From JAZKHE01 sp040385525 (GTDB lineage Bacteria; Bacteroidota; Bacteroidia; UBA4408), in NCBI GenBank assembly GCA_040385525.1, contig JAZKHE010000007.1:62001-126000 (forward strand): 64,000 bases of DNA, read 5' to 3'. The stretch's first letter is position 1, and every line of letters starts with the position of its first letter. Positions 1 to 9,110 of the stretch are shown piece after piece. Both the position numbers and the translations under genes were made by a program. Below the pieces are notes generated by a model. It ran no database searches. It was not told the DNA's origin and saw nothing but the letters and a program-made list of their open reading frames with translations.

Positions 1-2108
1 CTGGAATGGCAGGACTTGGATATAACTGTAAATTACTTCCACTTAAAATTGATAATAATGCAGGTTTTTTGGTTGGTTCTTACGAAAGTATAGTTTATGG
101 TGCCGACCATGGATGTAATATTATAAACTGCTCTTGGGGAAGTAATGGCTTTTCGCAATTTGGAGAAGACATTGTAAACTATGCAATTTTTAATCGTAAT
201 GTTTTAGTAATTGGTGCTGCAGGTAATAATCATAATGATAAAGCTTTTTTCCCTGGCTCCTATAAATATGTTTTAAACGTTGCTGGAACAAATGAAAATG
301 ATGAGAAATGGATAGGATCTGGAAATGGCTCTACTTATGGAACAACAGTTGATGTTTGTGCTCCAGGCGAAAACATATATTCAACCTGGTTTGGTACTTT
401 ATTAATTGGTGGTCAATCTGGAACTTCATTTTCTGCACCTATAACTGCTGGTTTAGCAGGAATTGTTTGGAGTCATTTTCCAAATTATTCTGCTTTGCAA
501 GTAGCTGAACAAATAAAAGTTACCTCCGATAATATTAATGGAATTACAGGAAATGCTGCTTACATTGATATGCTTGGAAGCGGAAGAGTTAATATGCTAA
601 GAGCGTTAACAGAAACTACTTCTCCATCGTTTGTTTTAGAAGATGTAACATTAACTGACAACAACGATAATAATTTTTTACCGGGCGAAACAATTGATAT
701 TGTTGGTGATTTTAAAAATTATTTGGCTAATTCAACTAATACTTTTATTAGTTTAAGCACAAATTCTGCATTTGTAAGTATTGTAGATAACAATACAAAC
801 ATTGGTGCTGTAACAACAGGTACAACAGCTACAAACACTGCCGATCCATTTAAAATTACACTTTTAGCTAACACACCGTTAGACCATATTATTCAATTAA
901 AATTTACCATTTTTGATGGAACTTATTCTACTGTTGAATACGATAGTTTAGTTGTAAATACATCGTATTATAACTTAAATCACAATGCTATTTCTACAAG
1001 TATTACTGGCATTGGACGGATTGGCTACCAAAGTTTATCAAGTTATCAAGGCTTAGGATTATCAAGAAACGCTGGCTCTACTCTTTTATATGAAGGTGGG
1101 TTAATGATTGGTAATTCAATTTCAAAAGTATCTGATGGTTTACGTGGAATTAATAGTGAGCCCGACAATGATTTTTTTATGCTTCAACGTCCGCAAAGAG
1201 TTATACCAACTGTGTTTTCTGAATACGATTTGTTTGCTAAATTTAATGATAACAACGCTGCTACAACAAAATTAAATGTAGAAGTTGACCAAAAAACCTA
1301 CGCTTGGAATACCACAGATGATAAAAATTATATTGTTTTAGATTACAACATTATCAACAAAGGAAGTTCAACATTATCGAGTTTATACGCAGGGATTTTT
1401 GCAGATTGGGATATAACTTTTGCTGGTTCAAATAAAGCTATAGCTGATGCTTCAAACAAATTAGCTTATGTTTACGATGTGACAAGTGGTGGAAATTATG
1501 CTGCTGTTCAACTGTTATCATCTAGCGCTCCTTTTAATTTTTATGGAATAGATAACGATGGAGGAAATAGTGGAGGAATAAACATTTCTGACAACTTTAG
1601 TACTGCAGAAAAATACACAACACTCAGTACTAGTAAAAATTCTGCTGGCGATTCAGACAATGGTGGCGATGTAATGACGGTTGTTAGTAGCGGACCATTT
1701 GCAATAATACCAGGCGATACCATTAATGTTGTTTTTGCGATACATGCTACAAGTTCGTTAACCGACTTAATTAATAGTGCAAGAGCAGCAAAGTCAAAAT
1801 TTACTACCGATGTTTTAGACAGCATTAATAAATCGGAATACAAAAGCAAAGTACATTTGTTCGACAATATTCCGAACCCTGTTGAGCACAACACTACTAT
1901 TTCATTTTACATTCCTGTGGCTCAATATTGCAAACTAAAAATATACAATAGTAGCGGACAGTTAGTAAGCACTTTGCTCGACGAAAATTTAAGCGAAGGT
2001 TATTACGATATTAAAGTAGAAACCGATTTATTAAACGCAGGACTTTATTTCTACAGCTTAGAATCTACAGAAAAAGTAGAAACTAAAAAGATGCAGATAG
2101 TTAAATAG
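1..2108 (+). CDS. Secreted subtilisin-like (S8) serine protease with T9SS sorting domain, 5' truncated by window edge
   Basis: The reading frame is already open at the first bases and the first codons read G-M-A-G, which fits the end of the HGT-x-x-A-G motif of the subtilase catalytic His. The Asp and His of the triad therefore lie just outside the window. Counting from the Met at position 6, the oxyanion Asn motif GAAGNN is near residue 74 and the nucleophile is Ser141 in GTSFSAP. A beta-rich region follows. The last ~85 residues, beginning NIPNPVEHNTTI, look like a type A type IX secretion sorting domain, so the protein is probably exported through the outer membrane. The stop overlaps the 3' end of the convergent kinase gene by 8 bp. 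Substrate is unknown. The family call is firm; the missing N-terminus limits the rest. Confidence 0.9.
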   Translation, partial: GMAGLGYNCKLLPLKIDNNAGFLVGSYESIVYGADHGCNIINCSWGSNGFSQFGEDIVNYAIFNRNVLVIGAAGNNHNDKAFFPGSYKYVLNVAGTNENDEKWIGSGNGSTYGTTVDVCAPGENIYSTWFGTLLIGGQSGTSFSAPITAGLAGIVWSHFPNYSALQVAEQIKVTSDNINGITGNAAYIDMLGSGRVNMLRALTETTSPSFVLEDVTLTDNNDNNFLPGETIDIVGDFKNYLANSTNTFISLSTNSAFVSIVDNNTNIGAVTTGTTATNTADPFKITLLANTPLDHIIQLKFTIFDGTYSTVEYDSLVVNTSYYNLNHNAISTSITGIGRIGYQSLSSYQGLGLSRNAGSTLLYEGGLMIGNSISKVSDGLRGINSEPDNDFFMLQRPQRVIPTVFSEYDLFAKFNDNNAATTKLNVEVDQKTYAWNTTDDKNYIVLDYNIINKGSSTLSSLYAGIFADWDITFAGSNKAIADASNKLAYVYDVTSGGNYAAVQLLSSSAPFNFYGIDNDGGNSGGINISDNFSTAEKYTTLSTSKNSAGDSDNGGDVMTVVSSGPFAIIPGDTINVVFAIHATSSLTDLINSARAAKSKFTTDVLDSINKSEYKSKVHLFDNIPNPVEHNTTISFYIPVAQYCKLKIYNSSGQLVSTLLDENLSEGYYDIKVETDLLNAGLYFYSLESTEKVETKKMQIVK

Positions 2109-3885
2109 AAAAGTGAATTTTAAACGATAAACCGTTTTTGTTTTCTATCTGATAATAGCCGTTTAACTGACCAATTAAGGCTGTTATAATTTCAAAACCC
2201 AAACCTTTTGGTATAGAAATATCAAAATCGTTTGGCAAACCTTTTCCATTGTCGGCAACTATTAATTCAAATTTCCTATCCGATAATTTATTTAGCATTA
2301 TTGAAATTTCAGCAGAATCATTTTTATCGGAGAATGCGTATTTTAAAGAGTTAGAAACTAATTCGTTAATAATTAATCCTAAATTAATTACCACATCTAA
2401 CTCTGCTAACACTTTTGCTGAATTTATTTGATAGTTAAAATTCACGTTGTTTCCTTCAAAAGAATCGGATATTGATTTTACTAATTGCTCAATATAATCG
2501 CCCAAATCAATTTGATTTAAATCGTTGGCATTATATAATTTTTGATGCACCAAAGCCATTGATTCTATTCGTCGGCGGCTTTTTTGAAAAGCTTCTCTAG
2601 CTTCTTCATCATTAACAAAATTACTTTGTAAATTAAGCAAACTACTAATAATTTGAAGATTGTTTTTTACGCGATGATAGGTTTCTTTTAAGAGAATATT
2701 TTTTTCTTTTAATGCTTTATTTAGCTCCTCGTTTTTTTGAATATTATTATTTTTTTCAATTTGCAAAAGCACTAAATTCTTAGCATTTCTTCTAAAAGTA
2801 AAATAAACCAATACGGTGAAAATTACTATAATAAAAAAGCAAGCAATAATTACTCCTTGTATTTTGCTAAAGTTGTTTTGAATAACATCTTCGGGCACAA
2901 TTACGCCAATGTATAATTTATGGTTTGGAGTAAGTAAAAAGGGTTGTAAACTACCTCTCCAAGGTCTAGAGTTCGACTTGAATTTTAAAATTGCATCTTT
3001 ATCAGCATTGAGTTTCCAAGCGTTTACAAAATCAGTAACTTCTTGCACGCCAATATCAGTAATGTATTTTAAAGTATAGGCATTACAAGAATCGCGGTTA
3101 GAAAATTTGCTATCGTTTGGCAAACCTAAAACTTCGCCATTCTCTGTAATTACAAAAGTTTTACCATGTTCTAAAACAGCCAAATTACGTGTAAAATCAC
3201 TTATATCTTCCAACAAAACATCAAACGAAATTACGTTGGTTAATGATGTGTCTTGCGTGTCTTTAAACTTTATAGATGCTGTTACTCCAATTTCATTTGT
3301 AGTAATAAAATGGTAAGGTTCTGTCCAAACCGGAAAAATTTCTGACTTACTTTTTAATGCCTTAGAAAACCATATTTTATCTAATGGAGTATATTTTTTT
3401 TCAGGAGAAGTTTTCTCTATTAAACTATCATGAATATCTCTTCTGTAAATCCATTTATTCCACTCAGGATTTTGGTTTTTTGAACCCAATTTTGTAATTC
3501 TATTTACCCAAATATTATCTTGATGCAAAAGCATATATTCATCGCCAACAGTGTTTGCAATGTGCATTGACGATAACTGTTCTGAGTTTTTTAAATAAGG
3601 AATAAATAGTTTGTTTAATTTTTCGGTGCTCGAATTATTAAAAAGTCCGTTCTCTCCCATTTCTTTAGAAATAAGCAAATCGCGAGAAACTGGTTGGAAA
3701 AAATTTTGAAGTTGTATCGTTGTTTTTTCAATAGTATTATTGATAAACGAAGCGTATATTTTTTCGATATTATGTTTTACGTTAAAAAACAAAATTACCA
3801 AAACAATACCTGCAATCAATAAAATTAGAAAAGCATAATACTCTTTAAAATATGATTTGATTTTACCCATTAAATTTAAATTCAA
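2101..3885 (-). CDS. Membrane sensor histidine kinase, HisKA_2 type, with extracytoplasmic sensor domain
   Basis: Probably autophosphorylates on His in response to an extracellular signal. The 594 residues show a transmembrane helix (~15-36), a large extracytoplasmic region (~37-340) that resembles a Cache-type sensor, a second helix (~343-364), a short coiled coil, then the phosphoacceptor motif HRVKNNLQ with His404, typical of HisKA_2 kinases. An ATP-binding domain (~500-594) carries the N-box NELVSNSLKYAF and the G1 motif DNGKGLP. No response regulator lies next to it, so its partner is elsewhere in the genome. Met6 is an alternative start 15 bp downstream. Convergent with the protease gene, sharing 8 bp. 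The ligand cannot be predicted. Confidence 0.88.
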   Translation of the reverse strand: MNLNLMGKIKSYFKEYYAFLILLIAGIVLVILFFNVKHNIEKIYASFINNTIEKTTIQLQNFFQPVSRDLLISKEMGENGLFNNSSTEKLNKLFIPYLKNSEQLSSMHIANTVGDEYMLLHQDNIWVNRITKLGSKNQNPEWNKWIYRRDIHDSLIEKTSPEKKYTPLDKIWFSKALKSKSEIFPVWTEPYHFITTNEIGVTASIKFKDTQDTSLTNVISFDVLLEDISDFTRNLAVLEHGKTFVITENGEVLGLPNDSKFSNRDSCNAYTLKYITDIGVQEVTDFVNAWKLNADKDAILKFKSNSRPWRGSLQPFLLTPNHKLYIGVIVPEDVIQNNFSKIQGVIIACFFIIVIFTVLVYFTFRRNAKNLVLLQIEKNNNIQKNEELNKALKEKNILLKETYHRVKNNLQIISSLLNLQSNFVNDEEAREAFQKSRRRIESMALVHQKLYNANDLNQIDLGDYIEQLVKSISDSFEGNNVNFNYQINSAKVLAELDVVINLGLIINELVSNSLKYAFSDKNDSAEISIMLNKLSDRKFELIVADNGKGLPNDFDISIPKGLGFEIITALIGQLNGYYQIENKNGLSFKIHFSI

Positions 3886-3918
3886 AGCAAATGTAAACTA
3901 TTAGCGAGTAATAGGCAA

Positions 3919-4887
3919 TTATTTTAATGGTCGCTTTTTAATCATACCGCCTTTAGCATCTTTCACGCTATTCATAATAATAAATGCGTTTGGGTCAATT
4001 AAAGCAATTTCGTTGTTTAATCGCGTAAGTTCTAAGCGCGTAACAACTGTGTAAACAATATCCAACTCTTGTAAATTTTCGCCATGGCGATTAAAACCAC
4101 GTTTACCAAGATAAATTGTAACTCCTCTGCCTAAATCGTTAATAATCATTTTTCTTATTTCGTCGGGACGAGTTGATATTATACTAACTCCAGTATATTC
4201 TTCAATTCCTTCAATAATAAAATCAACAGTTTTTGATGCAGAAATGTAGGTAAGCATAGAATACAAAGCGGTTTCTATAGATAACAAAGCAGCAGCGCAC
4301 GAAAATATTAAAATGTTTATGGCTAAAATTACATCGCCAATTGTTATACCTAATTTTTTACCTACAAACAAAGCCAAAACCTCTGTACCATCGAGCACAC
4401 CGCCTCCTCTAACTGCTAAACCAATTCCTATTCCTAGAAAAAATCCTCCAAAAACGGCTACTAATAATTTATCGGAAGTGATAATTGGAAAATGCCAAAA
4501 CGTAACAACCAAAGCCAATGCAATTACACCAATACTTGTTTTAAACGCAAAATCTTTTCCTACTTGTTTTAAACCTAAAATAATAAACGGAATGTTTAGC
4601 AATACAATTAATATAGGTAATTGCCAACCTGAAAGTTCAGAAATTAATAAGGAAATACCTGTTACGCCACCATCAATAAATTTAGCGGGTAATAAAAAAC
4701 TCTCTAAGGCAAATGCAGCCGAAATAACACCAATAGCAATAAACAAATAACTTTTTGTTTCTGTTTTTAAGTACGATTTAAAGCGCAAAAACTCGCGCGC
4801 AACAATGTATTTTGAAGTGCCTTTTTTTCCTTCTTTTTTTTGTCGTAATAATTTTTGAAAAAATAATTGTTGTAAAAATGGATTCAT
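3919..4887 (-). CDS. YitT family membrane protein (DUF161 + DUF2179)
   Basis: The 322-residue protein has a basic cytoplasmic N-terminus of about 40 residues, five or six hydrophobic helices (~45-220) with the glycine-rich signature GGVLDGTEVLAL, and a soluble C-terminal DUF2179 domain (~225-315) containing TRPDEIRKMI. This is the domain order of the YitT/YpjC family, whose transport or signalling function is not established. It is the last gene of a minus-strand operon; its start lies 4 bp after the stop of the zinc-ribbon gene, so translation is probably coupled. Confidence 0.85.
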   Translation of the reverse strand: MNPFLQQLFFQKLLRQKKEGKKGTSKYIVAREFLRFKSYLKTETKSYLFIAIGVISAAFALESFLLPAKFIDGGVTGISLLISELSGWQLPILIVLLNIPFIILGLKQVGKDFAFKTSIGVIALALVVTFWHFPIITSDKLLVAVFGGFFLGIGIGLAVRGGGVLDGTEVLALFVGKKLGITIGDVILAINILIFSCAAALLSIETALYSMLTYISASKTVDFIIEGIEEYTGVSIISTRPDEIRKMIINDLGRGVTIYLGKRGFNRHGENLQELDIVYTVVTRLELTRLNNEIALIDPNAFIIMNSVKDAKGGMIKKRPLK

Positions 4888-4891
4888 GCGT

Positions 4892-5254
4892 TTACTTGGT
4901 TTCTTGTTGCTTTTTCACTAAAAAATAATAATCGTTTTCAATCGGTAAAAAACCTTGTTCGTAGCAAAAAAAGTAAATAGTTCCTTTTTTTGTGGTGTAT
5001 TGATGGGTGTGGTATTTAAAATTATAGCCTGCATCTAACATTTTTTGTTTGGCAACTTTGGCTGTTTCTCCGGGATTTAAGTCCTCCAATATTCGTCTGT
5101 TTTTGCGCAAGATATTATTTATGTTGCGCACATAGTTGGTTGAATCGCTGTTTAGTGTATTGTTGTAAGCATTACGGCAAGCATCGCTACAAAATTTTTT
5201 GTCAGATCTGCCCGTAAATTTATCGCCACACTCTATACATTTTTTTGCTACCAT
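4892..5254 (-). CDS. Small protein with N-terminal zinc ribbon
   Basis: A 120-residue hypothetical protein. Cys6, Cys9, Cys22 and Cys26 form a C-x2-C ... C-x3-C zinc-ribbon pattern of the type seen in DUF2116-like proteins. The remainder is charged and ends in a K/Q-rich tail, with no signal peptide or membrane helix. It sits in the middle of a tight operon, 5 bp after the DUF3817 gene and 4 bp before yitT. The function is unknown; zinc binding is inferred only from the cysteine spacing. Confidence 0.72.
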   Translation of the reverse strand: MVAKKCIECGDKFTGRSDKKFCSDACRNAYNNTLNSDSTNYVRNINNILRKNRRILEDLNPGETAKVAKQKMLDAGYNFKYHTHQYTTKKGTIYFFCYEQGFLPIENDYYFLVKKQQETK

Positions 5255-5259
5255 ATTTT

Positions 5260-5556
5260 TTATTCTTGATTTTTAAGCAATTTAGCATCCAACACAAATG
5301 TGCCAAAAGGCAATAACGATGCTATAAAAGCTAAAAACATTTTTACAAAATTCCATTTATACAAATAAGCAACTTGTAGCAATAAAATGCAATAGGCAAC
5401 AAACAAAACACCATGCGCCCAGCCCAAGTATTTTACAGGCCACAAAATGCCTAAGCCATATTTTATAGGCATAGCAATTGCCATTAATAGTATGTAAGAT
5501 ACGCCTTCTAAAAAAGCGATGCGTCTAAAGTTTTGTAATGCAGTTGTTTTATTCAT
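5260..5556 (-). CDS. DUF3817 integral membrane protein
   Basis: A 98-residue protein with three hydrophobic helices and the family-like N-terminal pattern FRRIAFLEGVSYILL, followed by KYLGWAHGVLFVAY. It matches DUF3817, small membrane proteins of unknown role in many bacteria, in both length and pattern. It is the first gene of the minus-strand operon that continues into the zinc-ribbon protein and YitT. It is divergent from the P-loop kinase gene, with 61 bp between them that must hold both promoters. Confidence 0.82.
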   Translation of the reverse strand: MNKTTALQNFRRIAFLEGVSYILLMAIAMPIKYGLGILWPVKYLGWAHGVLFVAYCILLLQVAYLYKWNFVKMFLAFIASLLPFGTFVLDAKLLKNQE

Positions 5557-5617
5557 TTTTTTAAAATACTTTTCACTAAAATAGCATTAATATTGTAGAA
5601 ATACCAATTAATTTTTA

Positions 5618-6019
5618 ATGAGTAATTTAATTCTATTACGTGGTTTGCCTGGCAGCGGAAAAACAACATTAGCTCAGCTCCTCTCCGAAAACGGCAAATA
5701 CCCTGTGTTTTCGGTTGATGATTATTTTACCGATGCGCAAGGAAACTATACTTTTGAATTTGATAAAAATCATTTAGCGTATAAAAATTGTGAAGATTTA
5801 ACACGCAAAGCACTTGCACAACAAACAGAAAAAATAATTATACACAACACCTTTACGTTGGAGTGGGAATTAGAACCTTATTTTAAATTAGCAAAAGAAT
5901 TTAAGTGTAAACTATTTGTAGCAACAGTAGAAAACCGCCACCACGGCAATAACGTACACAACGTAAGCCAAGAACAAGTCCAAAAAATGGCTGAAAAATA
6001 TAAGGTGGTTTTGTATTAG
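5618..6019 (+). CDS. P-loop ATP-binding kinase, N4BP2/AAA_33-like
   Basis: The 133 residues begin with the Walker A GLPGSGKT at residues 9-16, followed by SVDDYFTD and the F-D-K-N-H-L-AYKNC stretch. This resembles the polynucleotide-kinase-like domain of NEDD4-binding protein 2 and zeta-toxin-like AAA_33 ATPases. It probably transfers phosphate to a nucleic acid 5' hydroxyl or a small molecule, but nothing in the sequence fixes the substrate. It appears complete as a single domain, with no antitoxin partner beside it, which argues against a toxin role. Confidence 0.75.
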   Translation: MSNLILLRGLPGSGKTTLAQLLSENGKYPVFSVDDYFTDAQGNYTFEFDKNHLAYKNCEDLTRKALAQQTEKIIIHNTFTLEWELEPYFKLAKEFKCKLFVATVENRHHGNNVHNVSQEQVQKMAEKYKVVLY

Positions 6020-6154
6020 ACAAAAAATATTTGGTTTTAATTACTTTGAAATAAATGTATATTTGGTAATAAAATAGTATGTAAAAAATTGCATAAAACC
6101 GACACTTTTCGTTAGCTTTATGTAATTTCATAACACATATAAGCTTATGAAGAC

Positions 6155-6736
6155 ATGAGACAGAGATTAATTCTTCTTTTTTTGACATTGCTCTTTGGTT
6201 GTGTAAACAGCGACGACTCGCCACCCAAAAAAGTATTTCCAATTGACCCAAAAGAACTCTCATTCAAAAGAGGGGACTATTTTTCGTTTCCTTTGGACGC
6301 CGATAATTATGGTATCGCTATTATTTGCGATTACGACAAAGACGAAGCCGGACTTTGGTACGCTGTACTTTACACCAATTACCATTCAGACACAGTAACG
6401 CATAATCCATTATTGACAGACGTACAAGTTTTTGGACGCAAAGTGACGAGTACTTTAAATGAAAAAGGCTACGAACTTTTGCTCGACGGAGAATTCATTT
6501 CGGACAGCCTTATAAAAGTAGAGAAGTACTTTAAACACGTTGGTCATATAGCACTTGACGAAAAGACCGCAAAACTTCGAGCTTACGGTGCAACGACAGA
6601 GTTTCAAGTTTTCTTGAGCGGTTTTCGTTCTGCCATAGAAGAACGTAGCCCTGACAAGAAAGAAGACAAATTAATTAAATTGTTGTTACCGAAGAATTCT
6701 GAAGGTTATTATCCACTGACAGACTTTACAAAATAG
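6155..6736 (+). CDS. Putative lipoprotein, weakly Imm26-like, atypical base composition
   Basis: A 193-residue protein with a lipoprotein-type N-terminus: basic residues, a leucine-rich core and Cys16 in LFGC. The mature part begins with a stretch containing KRGDYFSFPLDADNYGIAII, which is reminiscent of Imm26-type immunity proteins, but I could not confirm the family. Codon choice is visibly more GC-rich (many GAC, TAC, TTC) than in all neighbouring genes, and the gene is followed by a GC-rich palindromic tail, so recent transfer is likely. The ATG at 6147 is rejected as start because a stop follows after two codons. A TATATTTG box at 6058-6065 could drive it. No recognised function. Confidence 0.6.
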   Translation: MRQRLILLFLTLLFGCVNSDDSPPKKVFPIDPKELSFKRGDYFSFPLDADNYGIAIICDYDKDEAGLWYAVLYTNYHSDTVTHNPLLTDVQVFGRKVTSTLNEKGYELLLDGEFISDSLIKVEKYFKHVGHIALDEKTAKLRAYGATTEFQVFLSGFRSAIEERSPDKKEDKLIKLLLPKNSEGYYPLTDFTK

Positions 6737-6849
6737 TCAACTGGTGCTAACAGCAAGCAAGCGTAACGCTGAGTTTCTGCAAGTTGCAAACGCGCCACTG
6801 GCGCAAGCATTCGATTGTGCTAGAAGTGGGTATCTAAAATTGAATACCA
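6737..6849. repeat. GC-rich palindromic tail behind the atypical lipoprotein gene
   Basis: This 113-bp intergenic stretch is markedly more GC-rich than the AT-rich surroundings up to about 6830. It holds a perfect inverted repeat AGCGT-a-ACGCT (6760-6770), a second perfect one GCGCCA-c-TGGCGC (6792-6804), and an imperfect direct repeat GTGCTAacAG / GTGCTAgaAG (6744-6753 and 6817-6826). It could be a terminator, or the recombination tail of a cassette brought in with the upstream gene. Confidence 0.5.
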
Positions 6850-7140
6850 TTACTTCAAAATAATTTCAACAATTACTTCGTGGCCCACTTCGTTGTTTAG
6901 CACTTCAACCATTTTGGTGCGGTTATAAAATAATTCTTGTCGCAACGATGGAGAATCAATATGCGCAAACAATGTTTTTCCTTTTATGTATAAATCGGTT
7001 GTGTGGTTGTTTACCACTTTACCAAACTGCGTTCGCCAAGCGTTTATAATTTCGGTTTCGTGCAATTTATCCTGCAAACCATAAGCCTTTAGCATTTGTG
7101 TAATTACTTGTTTTAAGCTTTGGTCGTTATCTCTTTTCAT
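6850..7140 (-). CDS. DUF721 / DciA-like protein
   Basis: A 96-residue protein matching the short Bacteroidota DUF721 proteins: an N-terminal helix (QMLKAYGLQDKL), an IINAW motif, and a compact alpha-beta domain with hydrophobic strands and SLRQELFYNR. DUF721 includes DciA, which helps load the replicative helicase. It lies 21 bp downstream of recF on the same strand, a replication and repair context that fits. The family is clear; a helicase-loading role is inferred from the family. Confidence 0.8.
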   Translation of the reverse strand: MKRDNDQSLKQVITQMLKAYGLQDKLHETEIINAWRTQFGKVVNNHTTDLYIKGKTLFAHIDSPSLRQELFYNRTKMVEVLNNEVGHEVIVEIILK

Positions 7141-7161
7141 ATTAAATTACACTAAATAAAA

Positions 7162-8286
7162 TTATGCTTTTGCAGGATTAAGTTCTTTTATTTCGCCACT
7201 CTCTACCATAAATATACGAATTTCTTTTGCTTTGTCTTCAAACAATTTATACAACCGTGTTGGGTGCGCATCGGTAATAAAAATTTGTCCAAACTCTTTG
7301 CCAGCAACTAAATTCATTAAGTTTTTAGCGCGCTCTTCATCTAGTTTATCGTAAATATCATCTAACAACAAAATGGGTGTTATTTGTTTTACATCTTTAA
7401 TTAAATTAAACTGCGCCAATTTTAAAGCCAATAAAAATGTTTTTTGTTGTCCTTGCGAGGCAAATTTCTTTAACGAAAAATCGTTTAACAAAAACTCAAA
7501 ATCATCTTTATGTATTCCTACCGAAGTGTGCTCTAAATAAGCATCGCGTTGGTACGATGATTTTAGCAAATCTTCAAAACTATGTTCACTGTTTAGGTGC
7601 GAAATATAATTAATTGCAGCGTTTTCGTTAACCGAAATTAATGAAGGAAAAATAGTCGCAAAAATGGGTACAAATTTTTCTATAAAAAGTTTTCTTTCGT
7701 TATAAATAATTTCGCCATAGTTTGCCAACTGAAAATCCCAGACTTCTAACGATTCCTTATCGTAATTACCTGTTTCGCCCATGTTTTTGAGCAAAGCATT
7801 ACGTTGTTGTAGTATTTTATTGTAATTTATTAATGTTTCTAAATAGGTGCGATTATATTGCGAAATAACAGCATCAACAAATTTGCGTCGCACTTCGCTC
7901 CCATCGTAAATCAATTCGCTATCGTAAGGCGAAATCATAACTATTGGAATTAAGCCAATATGCTCCGAAAAACGCGTGTATTCCTTTTTGTTACGCTTAA
8001 AAATCTTTTTTTCGCCTTTTTTTATGCCGCAATAAATTTCTTCGCCGAGTTCGGCATCAGTATCAAAACCACCCTGAACCACAAAAAAACCTTCTTCTTT
8101 TTTAATGTTTTGGCTATCGATGGTGTTAAAATAGCTTTTGCAAGCGCTTAAATAATGTACAGCATCAAGCAAATTGGTTTTGCCAGAGCCATTTTTACCC
8201 ACAATACAATTTACACCACTGCTAAAAGCAATGTTTGCTTCGGTATAATTCTTAAAATTGAGCAGATGTAAGTCTTTTAAATACAC
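7162..8286 (-). CDS. recF: DNA replication/repair protein RecF
   Basis: An SMC-like ATPase that loads RecA at gaps together with RecO and RecR. With the GTG at 8286 as start the protein is 374 residues and begins (M)YLKDLHLLNFKNY, the usual RecF N-terminus. Walker A GKNGSGKT is at residues 30-37, the ABC-type signature reads SQGQQKT, and Walker B is ILLLDD. A TTG at 8316 would add ten residues with no family match, so I prefer GTG. It precedes the DUF721 gene on the same strand and is divergent from the TPR gene. Confidence 0.93.
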   Translation of the reverse strand: MYLKDLHLLNFKNYTEANIAFSSGVNCIVGKNGSGKTNLLDAVHYLSACKSYFNTIDSQNIKKEEGFFVVQGGFDTDAELGEEIYCGIKKGEKKIFKRNKKEYTRFSEHIGLIPIVMISPYDSELIYDGSEVRRKFVDAVISQYNRTYLETLINYNKILQQRNALLKNMGETGNYDKESLEVWDFQLANYGEIIYNERKLFIEKFVPIFATIFPSLISVNENAAINYISHLNSEHSFEDLLKSSYQRDAYLEHTSVGIHKDDFEFLLNDFSLKKFASQGQQKTFLLALKLAQFNLIKDVKQITPILLLDDIYDKLDEERAKNLMNLVAGKEFGQIFITDAHPTRLYKLFEDKAKEIRIFMVESGEIKELNPAKA

Positions 8287-8379
8287 AATTGCGGTTAAAA
8301 ATGTAAAATTAGTCAAAAAACAAGGATTATTAACAGCATTTTGCGCATAATAATTATCAGCTAAAAACTTGATAATTTA

Positions 8380-8408
8380 TTGCTACTTGCAAAAAAAAAT
8401 TATCTTTG
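8380..8408 (+). promoter_or_regulatory. Bacteroidota-type promoter for the TPR-ribH operon
   Basis: TTG at 8380-8382, an 18-bp spacer, then TATCTTTG at 8401-8408, matching TTG-N17-23-TAnnTTTG. The ATG at 8427 lies 19 bp downstream. This also shows that an in-frame TTG at 8406 lies inside the promoter and cannot be the translation start. Confidence 0.75.
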
Positions 8409-8426
8409 CACACTCATTATAAAATT

Positions 8427-9110
8427 ATGGCTAAAGAAAAGAAAGAAGAAATGTTAGTTGATGTGCAACAAGCTTACACTAAAACAGAACATTACATTGA
8501 AGAAAACAAAAAAAGTTTAACAATTATTTTAGGTGCAATTGTAGTTTTAATTACTGGATATTTTGCTTGGACTAAACTATATGTTGCTCCAAAAGAAGCT
8601 GAAGCGCAAAACCAAATGTTTGTTGCAGAAAAATATTTTGAAAAAGACTCGTTTAAATTAGCTATTAATGGCGATGGAAACTACATGGGTTTTGAAAAAA
8701 TTGCAGAAGAATACGGAGTAACAAAATCAGGAAACTTAGCTCACTATTATTTAGGTATGAGTTATTTAAAAACTGGTCAATTCGAAAAAGCGATTGAACA
8801 ATTAAACGAATTTGACTCTGATGATGAGATTTTAGCTCCTTTAGCAGTTGGTGCTATTGGCGATGCTAATATGGAATTAAACAAAACAGACGAAGCAATT
8901 AATTTTTATTTAAAAGCAGCTAAAGAAAGAACAAACAACTTTACAACGCCCATCTTTTTAATGAAAGCAGCTTTAGCTTACGAAAGCCAAAGCAATTTTG
9001 AAAACGCTTTAAAAATTTACGAAGAAATTAAAGCTGATTACTCTACTACAACTGAAGGAAGAGAAATTGAAAAACACATTACTAAAGCAAAATTATTAGC
9101 AGGCAAATAA
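8427..9110 (+). CDS. Membrane-anchored tetratricopeptide repeat protein (YfgM-like)
   Basis: A 227-residue protein starting MAKEKKEEMLVDV. A single transmembrane helix (~33-53) follows a charged cytoplasmic N-terminus, then TPR-like helices with motifs such as LAHYYLGMSYLKTGQFEKAIEQL and ENALKIYEEIKADYS. The layout resembles YfgM-type proteins that tether to the Sec/periplasmic machinery, but the function is not proven. Its stop overlaps the ribH start by one base (TAATG), so the two genes are translationally coupled. Confidence 0.82.
   Translation: MAKEKKEEMLVDVQQAYTKTEHYIEENKKSLTIILGAIVVLITGYFAWTKLYVAPKEAEAQNQMFVAEKYFEKDSFKLAINGDGNYMGFEKIAEEYGVTKSGNLAHYYLGMSYLKTGQFEKAIEQLNEFDSDDEILAPLAVGAIGDANMELNKTDEAINFYLKAAKERTNNFTTPIFLMKAALAYESQSNFENALKIYEEIKADYSTTTEGREIEKHITKAKLLAGK

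Noticed and set aside
4313..4750. Antisense open frame of 145 residues within the YitT gene
   Set aside because: It mirrors the yitT coding sequence, with composition typical of a reverse-frame shadow; no domain.
6737..6849. Integron attC site behind the atypical lipoprotein
   Set aside because: GCTAAC/GTTAGC motifs are present but do not fit the R-Y-Y-Y-A-A-C ... G-T-T-R-R-R-Y consensus, and no integrase is in the window.
8406..8426. TTG start 21 bp upstream of the TPR gene's ATG
   Set aside because: The TTG lies inside the TATCTTTG promoter box, so it cannot be transcribed as a start codon from that promoter.
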